From contig NZ_JARKMY010000014.1 in the NCBI RefSeq assembly GCF_029360725.1, positions 186,001 through 250,000 on the forward strand: a stretch of 64,000 bases of DNA, in the 5' to 3' direction. Source of the DNA: Chryseolinea sp. H1M3-3. GTDB taxonomy: Bacteria; Bacteroidota; Bacteroidia; Cytophagales; Cyclobacteriaceae. The notes under the pieces are model-generated. The model made no database searches, was not told the origin of the DNA, and was given only the letters and a program-made list of their open reading frames with translations. Shown here piece after piece: positions 9,101 to 16,567 of this stretch (positions within the stretch are counted from its first letter, which is position 1; each line of letters opens with the position of its first letter). Position numbers and translations under genes: made by a program.

Positions 9101-10703
9101 GTAGTAAGTCCCCAAAATTTCCTGAGCCATTAATGACTACATTGGAAAGGGTACTGATCCCAAAGTACCCATTTGTTCTTGAATAGGCACCCCCCAACGT
9201 TAAGGTATTGCTGCCGATCAGCAACACCCCCTCTACTTGGTTCAATGCTCCATTGATAGTAACATTGCCGACCAAGGAAACATTATTTGTGTTGTTGATA
9301 GTGGTATTAGCTGTAATGGGATGACCTGAGCCGATAAATTGAGCACCCGCTCCATCATAAATTACAGACGAGCCTGCTACAAATGTTCTCGTACCGGTCA
9401 ACCTGATATTACCTCCCGTAGCATTATTCTGGATGGCGCCTCCCGCATCTAAAGATCTGATATGTACATTTGCATTCGGGTACACGTACAATGCACCTGA
9501 TCCTGTGAGGGCCGAAGTACCCAAATCTAGAGTTTTTCCAGAAGCGATACCAAAGTTAATAGCGTTAGTAATAACTCCGCCGGTTTTAGAAAAAGCACTT
9601 GTTGTCCCAGCACCCGTAAAGTTAACGTTAGCGAATCCGCCCCCGACAGCTCTCGTAATTGTTCCCGCGGTTTGAATAAAATCGCCTTGAATGTTTAAGC
9701 TAGTAGTACCCGATCCTGCGCTTGTTTGGGTGCGTAGTGAAACCGTTCCTCCTGACATGGTATAATCGCCCGTCACGGCAACCGTTGTAGAACCAGTGCC
9801 CGCAAAAAATACTGTTCCTGCAGTAATATCAAAATTGCCCGGCGTGCTAACACTCCCAATATTCACAATTGAAGTCGCTGACGTATTCAAGATAAGACTA
9901 GAGTTATCCAACACACTTAAATTCCCACCAATATTAAGCGTATAGTTGCCAGAGGTCCCAAGGCTTAAAGTATACCCATTCGTTTTATTAATTGTTAGAC
10001 TTCCATTGACATTTCTGAGTTTTCCTGAAAAGCTTAAATCTTGTGCTTGAGACCTTCCATCCCACACAAAATTATAGAATTGAATAGAAACGTCATCAAT
10101 TACTGGACTTGCATTGGTCGCAAAAAAGGCAATGGTAGAACCTGTTTGCCAATCTGCGTAAGGTATTCCATCGTTTGACGCATGAATATGGATACCGCCA
10201 TTAAGTACCTTGTATGTGTTAAATGTTGTAGAATGAGACGCAGGAAGAATAGTGCCCGCATAATTATCGTTTACTATTGTGGCCCCGCTGTGAAGGCGAA
10301 CGAGTCCGTTATTTTGTAGCTGTGCAAAACTAACTCCATCGTTGTATAGCCTTAAATCATTACCAACACCGTTTAAAATACTTAAAATTCCATCAGATGC
10401 TACCTGTAGTACCGCATTGGAACCAAATTGCATCTGGTCTACAAACACCTCGAAACCGTCAGGTACAGTTACTGTGTTACTGGCTGAGATAATGATGATA
10501 TTACTTGTATAGGAAGGCAAAATATTCCTGTAACCTCCGGCAGATGGCGTTTCAAGATCTTTCCATCCTGAATTATTATATACCTGCCATGTCGATGCTT
10601 GGTTCCAATTTCCGGATTGACGGGATCTGTACCATCCGTTTGACTGCCCTAAGACAAAGCCGGCACTCAGACAAAAAAACAAAGCTAAAACTGCTTTTTT
10701 CAT
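6105..10703 (-). CDS. 1532-aa T9SS-secreted surface protein with type A sorting domain
   Basis: Residues 1-19 are a signal peptide ending at VLGQ. About 800 residues of Gly/Asn/Thr/Ser-rich repeats follow (recurring SGxxT, LTINRSGG, GNYVQSG-type strands), consistent with a beta-helix. A module with LNLVGNPYPSAIDW and IAQGQSFFVYA comes next, then Ig-like segments with paired Cys. The last 80 or so residues carry INIYPNPT-type signature (VNIYPNPTQNKVFIRV), YATGIYNIRIL and a Lys-rich end, which is the T9SS type A sorting domain. The protein should be secreted across the outer membrane and anchored or released. It is first in an overlapping operon with the 65-aa peptide and the sugar dehydratase. 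Its exact role (adhesin, matrix protein) cannot be told from sequence. Confidence 0.92.
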   Translation of the reverse strand: MKKAVLALFFCLSAGFVLGQSNGWYRSRQSGNWNQASTWQVYNNSGWKDLETPSAGGYRNILPSYTSNIIIISASNTVTVPDGFEVFVDQMQFGSNAVLQVASDGILSILNGVGNDLRLYNDGVSFAQLQNNGLVRLHSGATIVNDNYAGTILPASHSTTFNTYKVLNGGIHIHASNDGIPYADWQTGSTIAFFATNASPVIDDVSIQFYNFVWDGRSQAQDLSFSGKLRNVNGSLTINKTNGYTLSLGTSGNYTLNIGGNLSVLDNSSLILNTSATSIVNIGSVSTPGNFDITAGTVFFAGTGSTTVAVTGDYTMSGGTVSLRTQTSAGSGTTSLNIQGDFIQTAGTITRAVGGGFANVNFTGAGTTSAFSKTGGVITNAINFGIASGKTLDLGTSALTGSGALYVYPNANVHIRSLDAGGAIQNNATGGNIRLTGTRTFVAGSSVIYDGAGAQFIGSGHPITANTTINNTNNVSLVGNVTINGALNQVEGVLLIGSNTLTLGGAYSRTNGYFGISTLSNVVINGSGNFGDLLLSPVQFPNNPMNNLTINRSGGTVFLGNSLIVGGAFTQTNGTFSLGQFSAYTLTLRGNYVQSGSASLAVFDNSTLVVEGTGSLPTNVNIAGPNLFSLTMNRPAATFTSSSPLTLTNLNLFNGVVNNPSFNITMAPNGLVTRYSGGSITQVLGAISSYDVLYDIATDITTGNELPFTSPVTTRLGNLTKQGTGLLTLNHDIVVNKTFNVLQGSFDIGTNNDVAIGEDLLVAGTLLSGESKVSFIGAAPQQIDATTPLTLFDLEVNQTTTSTVALSAGTNLDIQNSLAINSGSVFNAGNEQLRLLSTPTRTANVNQLPSGASITGSVIVQRYLPKVVAREGFHYLASPVSNATLADWDVELPLDKSYRWNEPTQAWAAITSGTALTSGRGFLIYVNATSTFTYDSRGILGQGNVNVPVTSTTPIVNGYEGLNLVGNPYPSAIDWDNMTLPPAIYNAVYLRDNYGNSGQGTEPDILVSYVDGIGTPSGYGGTIAQGQSFFVYASANATLTFTEAAKTSVTNTQFYKKGEIPNVLRIVLNGNEIKDEAVIRLREGATDQFDGQFDAYKVSMQNKNAHLSSLTSDNIKAVINALGTAECNKIIPLVTEGMQQGTYTLNFVGMESFDSFINIGLLDVVEKKRIDIRSQKEYSFTVNDQNIDLLSSRFQIAIEGSTATINNTIAASGESVCSDKSTAIITLESSEPGVTYSAELNGARISEPVSGTGSLVQLIVNTSALSAGENNVTIRAQSGVCSAAPLTAKPVITKLSAGEIRILQSGAICGSGSATLKVAGASKEGWYQWYNSQDDLNPIAGHNDGEFVTPHLAKSKTYYVSAVNSQGCEGARVPVQAIVSNLEDLTLSAEGNILTSGSETGNQWYLNDELIEGATSNTLEALEPGLYTVQVNSGACSKRASLEITGMEGEIAVNIYPNPTQNKVFIRVKSANNNVTATLVNTQGIEIGTKPLMGDGSVKEGEFDLLSYATGIYNIRILDGKKVIVKKIAKIK

Positions 10704-10725
10704 ACGTCGCTTGATGCTTTAACTA

Positions 10726-10733
10726 CAAAAGTA
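10726..10733 (-). promoter_or_regulatory. Candidate Bacteroidota -7 promoter element (TACTTTTG)
   Basis: On the minus strand TACTTTTG matches the TAnnTTTG -7 consensus and lies 22 bases upstream of the ATG at 10703 of the giant T9SS gene. No clear -33 TTG is seen at the usual spacing. The rest of the 190-bp gap (10704-10893) is AT-rich with nothing else recognised. Confidence 0.45.
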
Positions 10734-10893
10734 ACGAAAGTTTGGAGATGGCCTTTAATTTAGGAAAACTTCAATAGTTATATCACTTAGACCCCTCTTT
10801 CGTAACCAGGTTTAATCTTATATTTTACATATTTAACAATATACTTACCTAAGTCTTCAAATTTATTCATAAACAAAACTTTAACGGTTTCCA

Positions 10894-12024
10894 TCATGCG
10901 CTTGATCCTAGTGCTTTCACCACTGAACGCCTTTCTGAAATTGTGAGGTTAGAGCTTGAAGGCAAGCATAACCCGTTTTTAAAAAGCACCTCCGAACAAT
11001 TATTGATATAAGAAGGAGCGTTCTTAAAAACAGGTTGCAGGTGCATTGGTTTCCAGAGTGGGCGACTTTCGATGTTTTCTTCTTCTAATGCTAATCTAAG
11101 ATCCTCCCGTGTCTTTCCAAATTGAACAGGGTCTACCAATATCGTAGTCAACCAACGATTTGAAAATGCGTCGGGTGGTTCCTCTAAAAAACGTATCCCG
11201 GAAAGTCCGCTAAGCTCAGATTTATAAAACGAAAAGTTGCCCCGACGTTGGTGAACCCGCTCATCTAATACACGCAACTGACCAAGGCCGATGCCCGCAC
11301 AAATATTACTTAATCTATAATTAAACCCGATTTCGCTGTGTTGGTAATGCGGCGCAGGGTCCCTCGCCTGAGTAGCCAGAAATTTGGCCTTTTGAATCCA
11401 AGTTGGATTATTCGACACAAGTGCGCCTCCCCCTGAAGTAGTAATGATTTTATTGCCATTAAATGAATAAATTCCCATATCACCGAAAGTACCTAACTTT
11501 TGTCCTCGGAAGGAGGATCCTAATGCCTCAGCGGCATCTTCGATTACGGGAACACCATACCGCTTTGCAATGGTGACGATGTCAACAATTTTAGCCGGCA
11601 TACCATAAAGGTGTACAACGATAATAGCTTTGGGTGTTTTTCCAGTCCGTCTAATCCGGTCTATTATGGCTTCTTCTAATAGTTCCGGATCCATGTTCCA
11701 CGTCTCTGCTTCTGAATCCACAAAGACAGGCACAGCTCCTTGATAAGCTATCGGGTTACAGGAACCAGAGAAAGTAAATGTAGAGCAGATCACTTCGTCG
11801 CCATGTTTTATTCCCAGGATGATTAAGGCGAGATGGATCGCAGCTGTCCCCGAACTTAGGGCCGCACAATAGCCAACACCGTTGTAAGCAGCCAGACCGT
11901 CTTCGAAAGCATTTATATTCGGACCAACAGGCGCCACCCAGTTGGTATTGAAAGCTTCTTGGACAAATTTAATTTCTTCTCCGCCCATGTGAGGCGCAGA
12001 AAGCCATATTTTCTTTCTGTTCAT
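10894..12024 (-). CDS. DegT/DnrJ/EryC1/StrS-family sugar aminotransferase (PglE-like)
   Basis: The 376-aa length fits the family. PLP-binding features are visible: SSGTAAIHLAL (58-68), the Asp of VIEDAAEALG (D163), and the Schiff-base Lys in SFNGNKIITTSGGG (K192). The family transfers an amino group to nucleotide-linked keto sugars. With the WbpM/PglF-type dehydratase at 4010-5911, two PglD-like acetyltransferases and a PglC-like transferase nearby, the likely substrate is UDP-4-keto-6-deoxy-GlcNAc. This would give the amine precursor of a bacillosamine-like sugar. It is distinct from the PseC-type enzyme at 49531-50733. Substrate is inferred from context. Confidence 0.92.
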   Translation of the reverse strand: MNRKKIWLSAPHMGGEEIKFVQEAFNTNWVAPVGPNINAFEDGLAAYNGVGYCAALSSGTAAIHLALIILGIKHGDEVICSTFTFSGSCNPIAYQGAVPVFVDSEAETWNMDPELLEEAIIDRIRRTGKTPKAIIVVHLYGMPAKIVDIVTIAKRYGVPVIEDAAEALGSSFRGQKLGTFGDMGIYSFNGNKIITTSGGGALVSNNPTWIQKAKFLATQARDPAPHYQHSEIGFNYRLSNICAGIGLGQLRVLDERVHQRRGNFSFYKSELSGLSGIRFLEEPPDAFSNRWLTTILVDPVQFGKTREDLRLALEEENIESRPLWKPMHLQPVFKNAPSYINNCSEVLFKNGLCLPSSSNLTISERRSVVKALGSSA

Positions 12025-12084
12025 TTTGGCCTAAAGATAGTGAGTGATATGAATTACGACTACCATGGCAGTTGAATTCTGCAG

Positions 12085-12477
12085 TTATTCTCCGCTCATT
12101 TTCCGCTGATAATAAAATGATGGTATTAGCAACATCAACAACGTCGGGTTTAAGATCAATCGGTGAAGAAAGGAAATGAGCGGCCCATTGTAAGTTGGAT
12201 AATAAAGTTTTAAGGCAAAGTACGGAACCAAAAAGACAACGACACCTACTAACTGAACATATAATGAAAAAATAATATACTTCCGTTCTTGAAATAGGAC
12301 GTATATTAAACCAATTGTAAATGCATCATTTAATAGAAATCGGATCGTACGGTTGAAAATAAATTTACTGATGGGTGCCTCAAGTCCTAATAGTCCTGCG
12401 ATATCCCATCGCTGAAAAAGGAAGACCAATAAGAGGCCCACTGAGCAAATAACCCCTACAATAACCCGGTTAAGCAT
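12085..12477 (-). CDS. Exosortase F-associated membrane protein
   Basis: This is a small (130-aa) protein with about four hydrophobic segments and no enzymatic motif. The start is placed at ATG 12477 (MLNRVIVGVICSVG), which overlaps the exosortase stop by 8 bases. A longer reading from 12540 would fully overlap exosortase coding sequence and is less likely. Size, topology and position directly downstream of an XrtF-like exosortase match the exosortase-F-associated protein that accompanies XrtF in Bacteroidota. Function in the family is unknown; translational coupling suggests they act together in the inner membrane. Confidence 0.78.
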   Translation of the reverse strand: MLNRVIVGVICSVGLLLVFLFQRWDIAGLLGLEAPISKFIFNRTIRFLLNDAFTIGLIYVLFQERKYIIFSLYVQLVGVVVFLVPYFALKLYYPTYNGPLISFLHRLILNPTLLMLLIPSFYYQRKMSGE

Positions 12478-13018
12478 TAAGTGCCTTAATGTTTTTAGAA
12501 GCGAACTTTCGAACCCACCATACCCATAACATGAACACAACTACATAAAGTATGGCGGTAAAAAAGTATTTATGCATAAAGTACATATAGCTCTTTCTAT
12601 AGACCGACACAAAAAAAAGCAATCCGATGCGAGCAATATTCATCAAATGCATGATCACTAGCCCAACCGGTATAAACCAAATCAGTGGTTTTGTTAAAGG
12701 GCCGAATGCAATGAGGAAAGCAACAAAAATAATCATTACATTAATACCATTACACCCTTCATACACCGCCAATACGCTGTTGTTTTCGTGAACTAATTGT
12801 GTCGTGGATTTAACACTATCTTTTATTGAGCAATCCCACCCACAAGACGAAAGTGCAATTGCCGTTTGATTTGTAACCCAATGCGTCATAGGATCCGGGC
12901 GTGGTTCATAAGCCGTTACATAAAGTCCATACAAAAAATTGCCTACCAAGTAAATTCCCACAAACTTCACGAGGAATAGGATTGTTGGCTTAAATTCATT
13001 AATGGAGAAATCTTTCAT
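12470..13018 (-). CDS. xrtF: Exosortase family protein, XrtF-like
   Basis: This 182-aa multipass membrane protein carries the exosortase catalytic triad in order. Cys89 is in VYEGCNGINVMI, Arg130 in MNIARIGLLFF, and His149 in YFMHKYFFTAIL; the C-terminal helix has LWVWWVRKF. The length (about 180 aa) and an adjacent partner gene fit XrtF, the compact Bacteroidota type. Exosortases are membrane transpeptidase-like enzymes that cleave C-terminal sorting signals and are usually encoded with exopolysaccharide genes, as here. The best local substrate candidate is the 65-aa protein at 5908-6105. Another Bacteroidota exosortase class is possible, since I could not run profile models. Confidence 0.88.
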   Translation of the reverse strand: MKDFSINEFKPTILFLVKFVGIYLVGNFLYGLYVTAYEPRPDPMTHWVTNQTAIALSSCGWDCSIKDSVKSTTQLVHENNSVLAVYEGCNGINVMIIFVAFLIAFGPLTKPLIWFIPVGLVIMHLMNIARIGLLFFVSVYRKSYMYFMHKYFFTAILYVVVFMLWVWWVRKFASKNIKALNA

Positions 13019-13173
13019 CTACTATTTATCTAACCCCTATGAATGTCTTTTTGCAATCCTAGCACGAAGGCTCTTTGACAATCTGCATTCGGATTCTACG
13101 CCACTATACGGTTAAGTGTCCAAAATTATCGAAAAAATAATGTTGCCTGGAAAAGGAGTGATATTCCACTGAT

Positions 13174-13800
13174 TCAAACTTTCCTAGCCGGAATTCCAAC
13201 AACCGTTGTCTCCGCTTCAACATCCTTTGTCACCACAGCTCCCATTCCGACTTTGCTGAAATTGCCTATAGTTACGTCATTTAATATGTTAGCGCCAGAG
13301 CCCACTAAAACACCATCGCCAATTTTTACCGTACCCGCTATGTTGACGCCTGTCATAACCGATGAGAAACTTCCCAATGCTACGTCATGTCCGACCGTTG
13401 TATTCAAGTTAATAAGCACGTGACTTTCAATTCGGATATCTGTAGTAAGGATGCATCCCGCAGTAATGATACTTCCCTCACCAATGGCAACAGATTCTTC
13501 GTCCTGAATAATGACGGAAGGATGAATCAACACTGGGAAATATACCCTTGAAGGATCGATCATTTTCACCAGAATGGACTTCGCTGAAGGATCACCAATC
13601 GCTATGACGAGATTTACGGGGGTAGTAAACGAATTTAACACATCCAATCCACCAAGCACTCGTATCCCTTTTACAACGGTATCTTTCCTTAATCCGTCAT
13701 CAATGAATCCTAATGGTTCGAACTGCCCAAGTGCTCGTACCAGCGAAAGTATTTCCTTCCCAAGTCCTCCCGCACCATAGATTAATAGTTGTTCTTTCAT
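13174..13800 (-). CDS. NeuD/PglD-family sugar O/N-acyltransferase (copy 1)
   Basis: This 208-aa protein has an N-terminal Rossmann-like substrate domain (IYGAGGLGKEILSL) and a C-terminal left-handed beta-helix with hexapeptide repeats (VKIGDGVLVGSGANIL, VTIGNFSKVGMGAVV). The family's catalytic His is in TTVGHDVALG, about residue 139. PglD-type enzymes acetylate the 4-amine of UDP-sugars with acetyl-CoA, while NeuD-type enzymes O-acetylate sialic acids. Next to a second homologue and upstream of a PglC-like transferase, a role in making a diacetamido or differently acylated priming sugar is likely. It stands alone, with 147 bp to the previous gene. Confidence 0.88.
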   Translation of the reverse strand: MKEQLLIYGAGGLGKEILSLVRALGQFEPLGFIDDGLRKDTVVKGIRVLGGLDVLNSFTTPVNLVIAIGDPSAKSILVKMIDPSRVYFPVLIHPSVIIQDEESVAIGEGSIITAGCILTTDIRIESHVLINLNTTVGHDVALGSFSSVMTGVNIAGTVKIGDGVLVGSGANILNDVTIGNFSKVGMGAVVTKDVEAETTVVGIPARKV

Positions 13801-13947
13801 GATATCAGTTAAGAGTTATCTGCGAATGGTTATCAGACGACTAGCGATCGCAAATATTAGTCATACAGGCATACTATAATTGGCAAAATACGATAACAAA
13901 ATCGGCAGCATCCCCTCGCCCCAACACGATTAACTGCCGGCAATTTC

Positions 13948-14580
13948 TCAAGCTTGAAACTTCAATCCTGAACTTACATACTTAATTACCCTCGCCGGAT
14001 TGCCTACAGCCACCACGTTGTCAGGTATATTATCGATTACTACAGACCCGGCACCTACAATACTCCATGCGCCTACTTTCTTACCAGGGATAATTGTTGT
14101 TCCCGCTCCTATAAAAGCTCCTTCTCCAATATAGACGTTTCCGCACAGAATTACACCAGGTGCCAAATGAGCGAAATCTTCAACTACGCAATCGTGATCG
14201 ACTTGGGCACCCGTATTGATTATAATATGACTGCCCATTTTCGACTCCGCTTGAACGATTGCACCTTGTAACACCACATTTCCTTCCCCGACTGTTATGT
14301 GCGAAGACAGTACCGCTGACGGATGGACAACATTGGCAAAAGGGTGACGCGCCCTTTCCGAAACATTTTTTCGTGTTGCATTATCACCAATAGCGACCAC
14401 CATCTTAGAGTTCGGGAAGTCGTTAATGTTGTATTCTTGGCGAATTGGGACGCCGTATAATGAGCCATTGCATTTGGGATCATATACGCATACAACAGTA
14501 TATCCCTGGACTACTGCACAGTCCATAACCACATGCGCATGTCCTCCGGCTCCCTGAACTATAATATTACCCGTTGCCAC
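13948..14580 (-). CDS. NeuD/PglD-family sugar acyltransferase (copy 2)
   Basis: This 210-aa protein has VQGAGGHAHVVMDC at the N-terminus (nucleotide-sugar domain) and a beta-helix C-terminal half (VYIGEGAFIGAGTTII, VGAWSIVGAGSVV). The catalytic His is in VDHDCVVEDF, in the place of the GHD of copy 1. The start is GTG at 14580, inside the 3' end of the PglC-like gene (14-base overlap), so the two are co-translated. That coupling makes this copy the better PglD candidate, acting just before the phosphoglycosyl transferase. Acetyl donor and exact position on the sugar are inferred. Confidence 0.9.
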   Translation of the reverse strand: MATGNIIVQGAGGHAHVVMDCAVVQGYTVVCVYDPKCNGSLYGVPIRQEYNINDFPNSKMVVAIGDNATRKNVSERARHPFANVVHPSAVLSSHITVGEGNVVLQGAIVQAESKMGSHIIINTGAQVDHDCVVEDFAHLAPGVILCGNVYIGEGAFIGAGTTIIPGKKVGAWSIVGAGSVVIDNIPDNVVAVGNPARVIKYVSSGLKFQA

Positions 14581-15211
14581 GAAATTTTTCCATCGTTAAT
14601 GAGGATTCACTGCTGATCCCTTCCGCTTTAAAAACTTTTATAACCGTCAAAAATAAGATTTTTATATCTAATGCGAACGACACGTTATCCACATACCACG
14701 CATCGTATGCAAACTTTTGCTGCCAGGACAATGTATTTCGTCCATTAACCTGCGCCCATCCAGTGATACCCGGTTTTACCAAGTGACGCCTTTTTTGTTC
14801 CGAATTATATAAGGGTAAATATTCCTTCAGCAAAGGCCTTGGGCCGACAAGTGACATGTGACCAAGCAGAACATTAAAAAGTTGGGGTATTTCATCAATC
14901 GATGTCTTTCGAACAAACTTGCCAACGGTTGTTAGACGCTGATCATCAGGCAACAAAATTCCGTTGCTATCACAATCGTCGGTCATGGTTTTAAACTTAA
15001 TAACAGTAAACAACTTTCCATTCTTTCCTGGCCTTTCCTGCACAAACCAAACTTTACCATGATTTGCAATAGAAAGCAATAGCACTACAATAATTAGAAC
15101 AGGAAAAAGAACTACTAATGCAAGAAACGATACAACTCGATCGAAAAAAGGTTTTATAATTTTGAGGTACAAACAGAATGTGGTTTGCACAAAAATAATA
15201 GTTCTTTTCAA
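14567..15211 (-). CDS. PglC-like polyprenyl-phosphate phosphoglycosyl transferase
   Basis: This is a bacterial sugar transferase of the small monotopic type: one N-terminal hydrophobic hairpin (FDRVVSFLALVVLFPVLI), then VWFVQERPGKNGKLF and the conserved FKTMTDD catalytic Asp region. The tail has SIDEIPQLFNVLLG, LVGPRPLL and PGITGWAQVNGR. It should transfer a phospho-sugar from the UDP-sugar to undecaprenyl phosphate and so start the glycan. There is no ATG; TTG at 15211 and TTG at 15172 (giving a YLKIIKPFFDR start, usual for homologues) are both possible. It overlaps the acetyltransferase downstream. Confidence 0.93.
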   Translation of the reverse strand: MKRTIIFVQTTFCLYLKIIKPFFDRVVSFLALVVLFPVLIIVVLLLSIANHGKVWFVQERPGKNGKLFTVIKFKTMTDDCDSNGILLPDDQRLTTVGKFVRKTSIDEIPQLFNVLLGHMSLVGPRPLLKEYLPLYNSEQKRRHLVKPGITGWAQVNGRNTLSWQQKFAYDAWYVDNVSFALDIKILFLTVIKVFKAEGISSESSLTMEKFRGNG

Positions 15212-15280
15212 AAGACACCTGCGCGGATTACTGTTAAGTTTATTCTGGTGTACTATTAGCGGTGCTATTCGACTGATTGC

Positions 15281-16471
15281 TTATTCCCTTCTTTTACTGG
15301 CTTTTAGTTTTAAAGTAGCTTCATATTCCTTCTTCAGTTCTTCCCAAATAATTTCACGCTTAAAATTAGCGGCAACAAAATCACGTGCCAATTGTCCAAA
15401 GTTTTGTCGCTTTACGTCATCCACAACCAATTCTTTCATTGCCTTAACCAAAGCCCCCACATCCTTAGAAGGAACTATAACGCCTGTTTTGTTTTGTTGA
15501 ACAATTTCATTACACCCATTGATGTCTGATACTATACATGGAACCTTCAACAAACTTGACTGCATCACGACATTGGGGAAACCTTCTCGATAACTGGGAA
15601 AAACAAAAACATCGGAGGCAATTAACCAAGGTCTGATATCCTGCTGGAATCCAGCTAAGATAATGTGTTTATCATCCATCGCACAGTCATAAATATGCTG
15701 GGGCAACGGATCGAGGTCATGCTCAAAAGGGCCTACCAGCAAAAGAAAAGCTTTTTTTCCAGGGTGTAGACTTGCAAAGTCCTCTGAAACTTTTTGAAAT
15801 GCTTCTATCAACTCAACGATTCCTTTATCACGAACGATACGTCCCACAAAAGAAAAAACAAAATCATTTAGAGAAATTTTATGCTGTTGTCGAATTTCCC
15901 TAGCTCGAATTTCGAGTTGGGGTGATCTATCAAAAAAAACAGTATCTATACCGTTGCTACTTCCTTTTCCAATAATTTTTATTTTTTTATCGGGCACATG
16001 GAAGTGATCCTGAATGAATTTCTTTAAACCAAATGAATTTGGATAGATCTTATGGGCACAGGCGTAAGTGACCCGTTCAGAAATTTCAAGGACCTTTCGC
16101 TTTAATCCAGATGACTCCATTAGCGGCAACCCGGCGACAGTATGCATCCTGACTGGAACGTCACAAATCCACGACGCCAACATCCCCAACAATCCGGCCT
16201 TTGGTGTATGAGTATGGACGATGTCTGGCCTAAGTTTTTTTATTTCAAGAATGAGACGCCATAAGCATTTTAAATCCTGAAACGGAGTAACCTTCCTTGT
16301 GAAAGGAATTGCAATATGCCTCACTCCATCTTTAATAATATCTCCGACTTCCTTACCATCCGCGCTCATGGTCACTACTTCGAAACCACAATTACGCATG
16401 TGATGAAATTGACCCTTCAACAATAAGTGGAGGGAAATTGGAACAGTTGTAATTCTCAGGATTAGAGGCAA
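15281..16471 (-). CDS. Glycosyltransferase family 4 (PglA-like)
   Basis: This 396-aa GT-B enzyme begins ILRITTVPISLHLLLKGQ, the typical N-terminus of Bacteroidota GT4 enzymes found beside PglC-like transferases. It has VHTHTPKAGLLGMLAS (GxxH region), FVGRIVRDKGI at the domain boundary, and PSYREGFPNVVMQSSLL near residue 300. The second acidic residue of the E-x7-E motif is Gln here, as often in this subgroup. It probably adds the second sugar to the lipid-linked priming sugar. The start is TTG at 16471; a stop lies seven codons upstream and there is no ATG nearby. Confidence 0.88.
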   Translation of the reverse strand: MPLILRITTVPISLHLLLKGQFHHMRNCGFEVVTMSADGKEVGDIIKDGVRHIAIPFTRKVTPFQDLKCLWRLILEIKKLRPDIVHTHTPKAGLLGMLASWICDVPVRMHTVAGLPLMESSGLKRKVLEISERVTYACAHKIYPNSFGLKKFIQDHFHVPDKKIKIIGKGSSNGIDTVFFDRSPQLEIRAREIRQQHKISLNDFVFSFVGRIVRDKGIVELIEAFQKVSEDFASLHPGKKAFLLLVGPFEHDLDPLPQHIYDCAMDDKHIILAGFQQDIRPWLIASDVFVFPSYREGFPNVVMQSSLLKVPCIVSDINGCNEIVQQNKTGVIVPSKDVGALVKAMKELVVDDVKRQNFGQLARDFVAANFKREIIWEELKKEYEATLKLKASKRRE

Positions 16472-16567
16472 AGAAATAATGATTATGTTCTACTACTTTC
16501 CGATTTTTTGATATGGGGTTTCCAACGTTTTCATTTAGTAACACCTACTGCCAAAATCAATCAAACT

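Noticed and set aside
12478-12540. Longer N-terminus for the exosortase partner
   Set aside because: It would overlap exosortase coding sequence by 71 bases; the ATG at 12477 gives a membrane-protein start and a normal short overlap.
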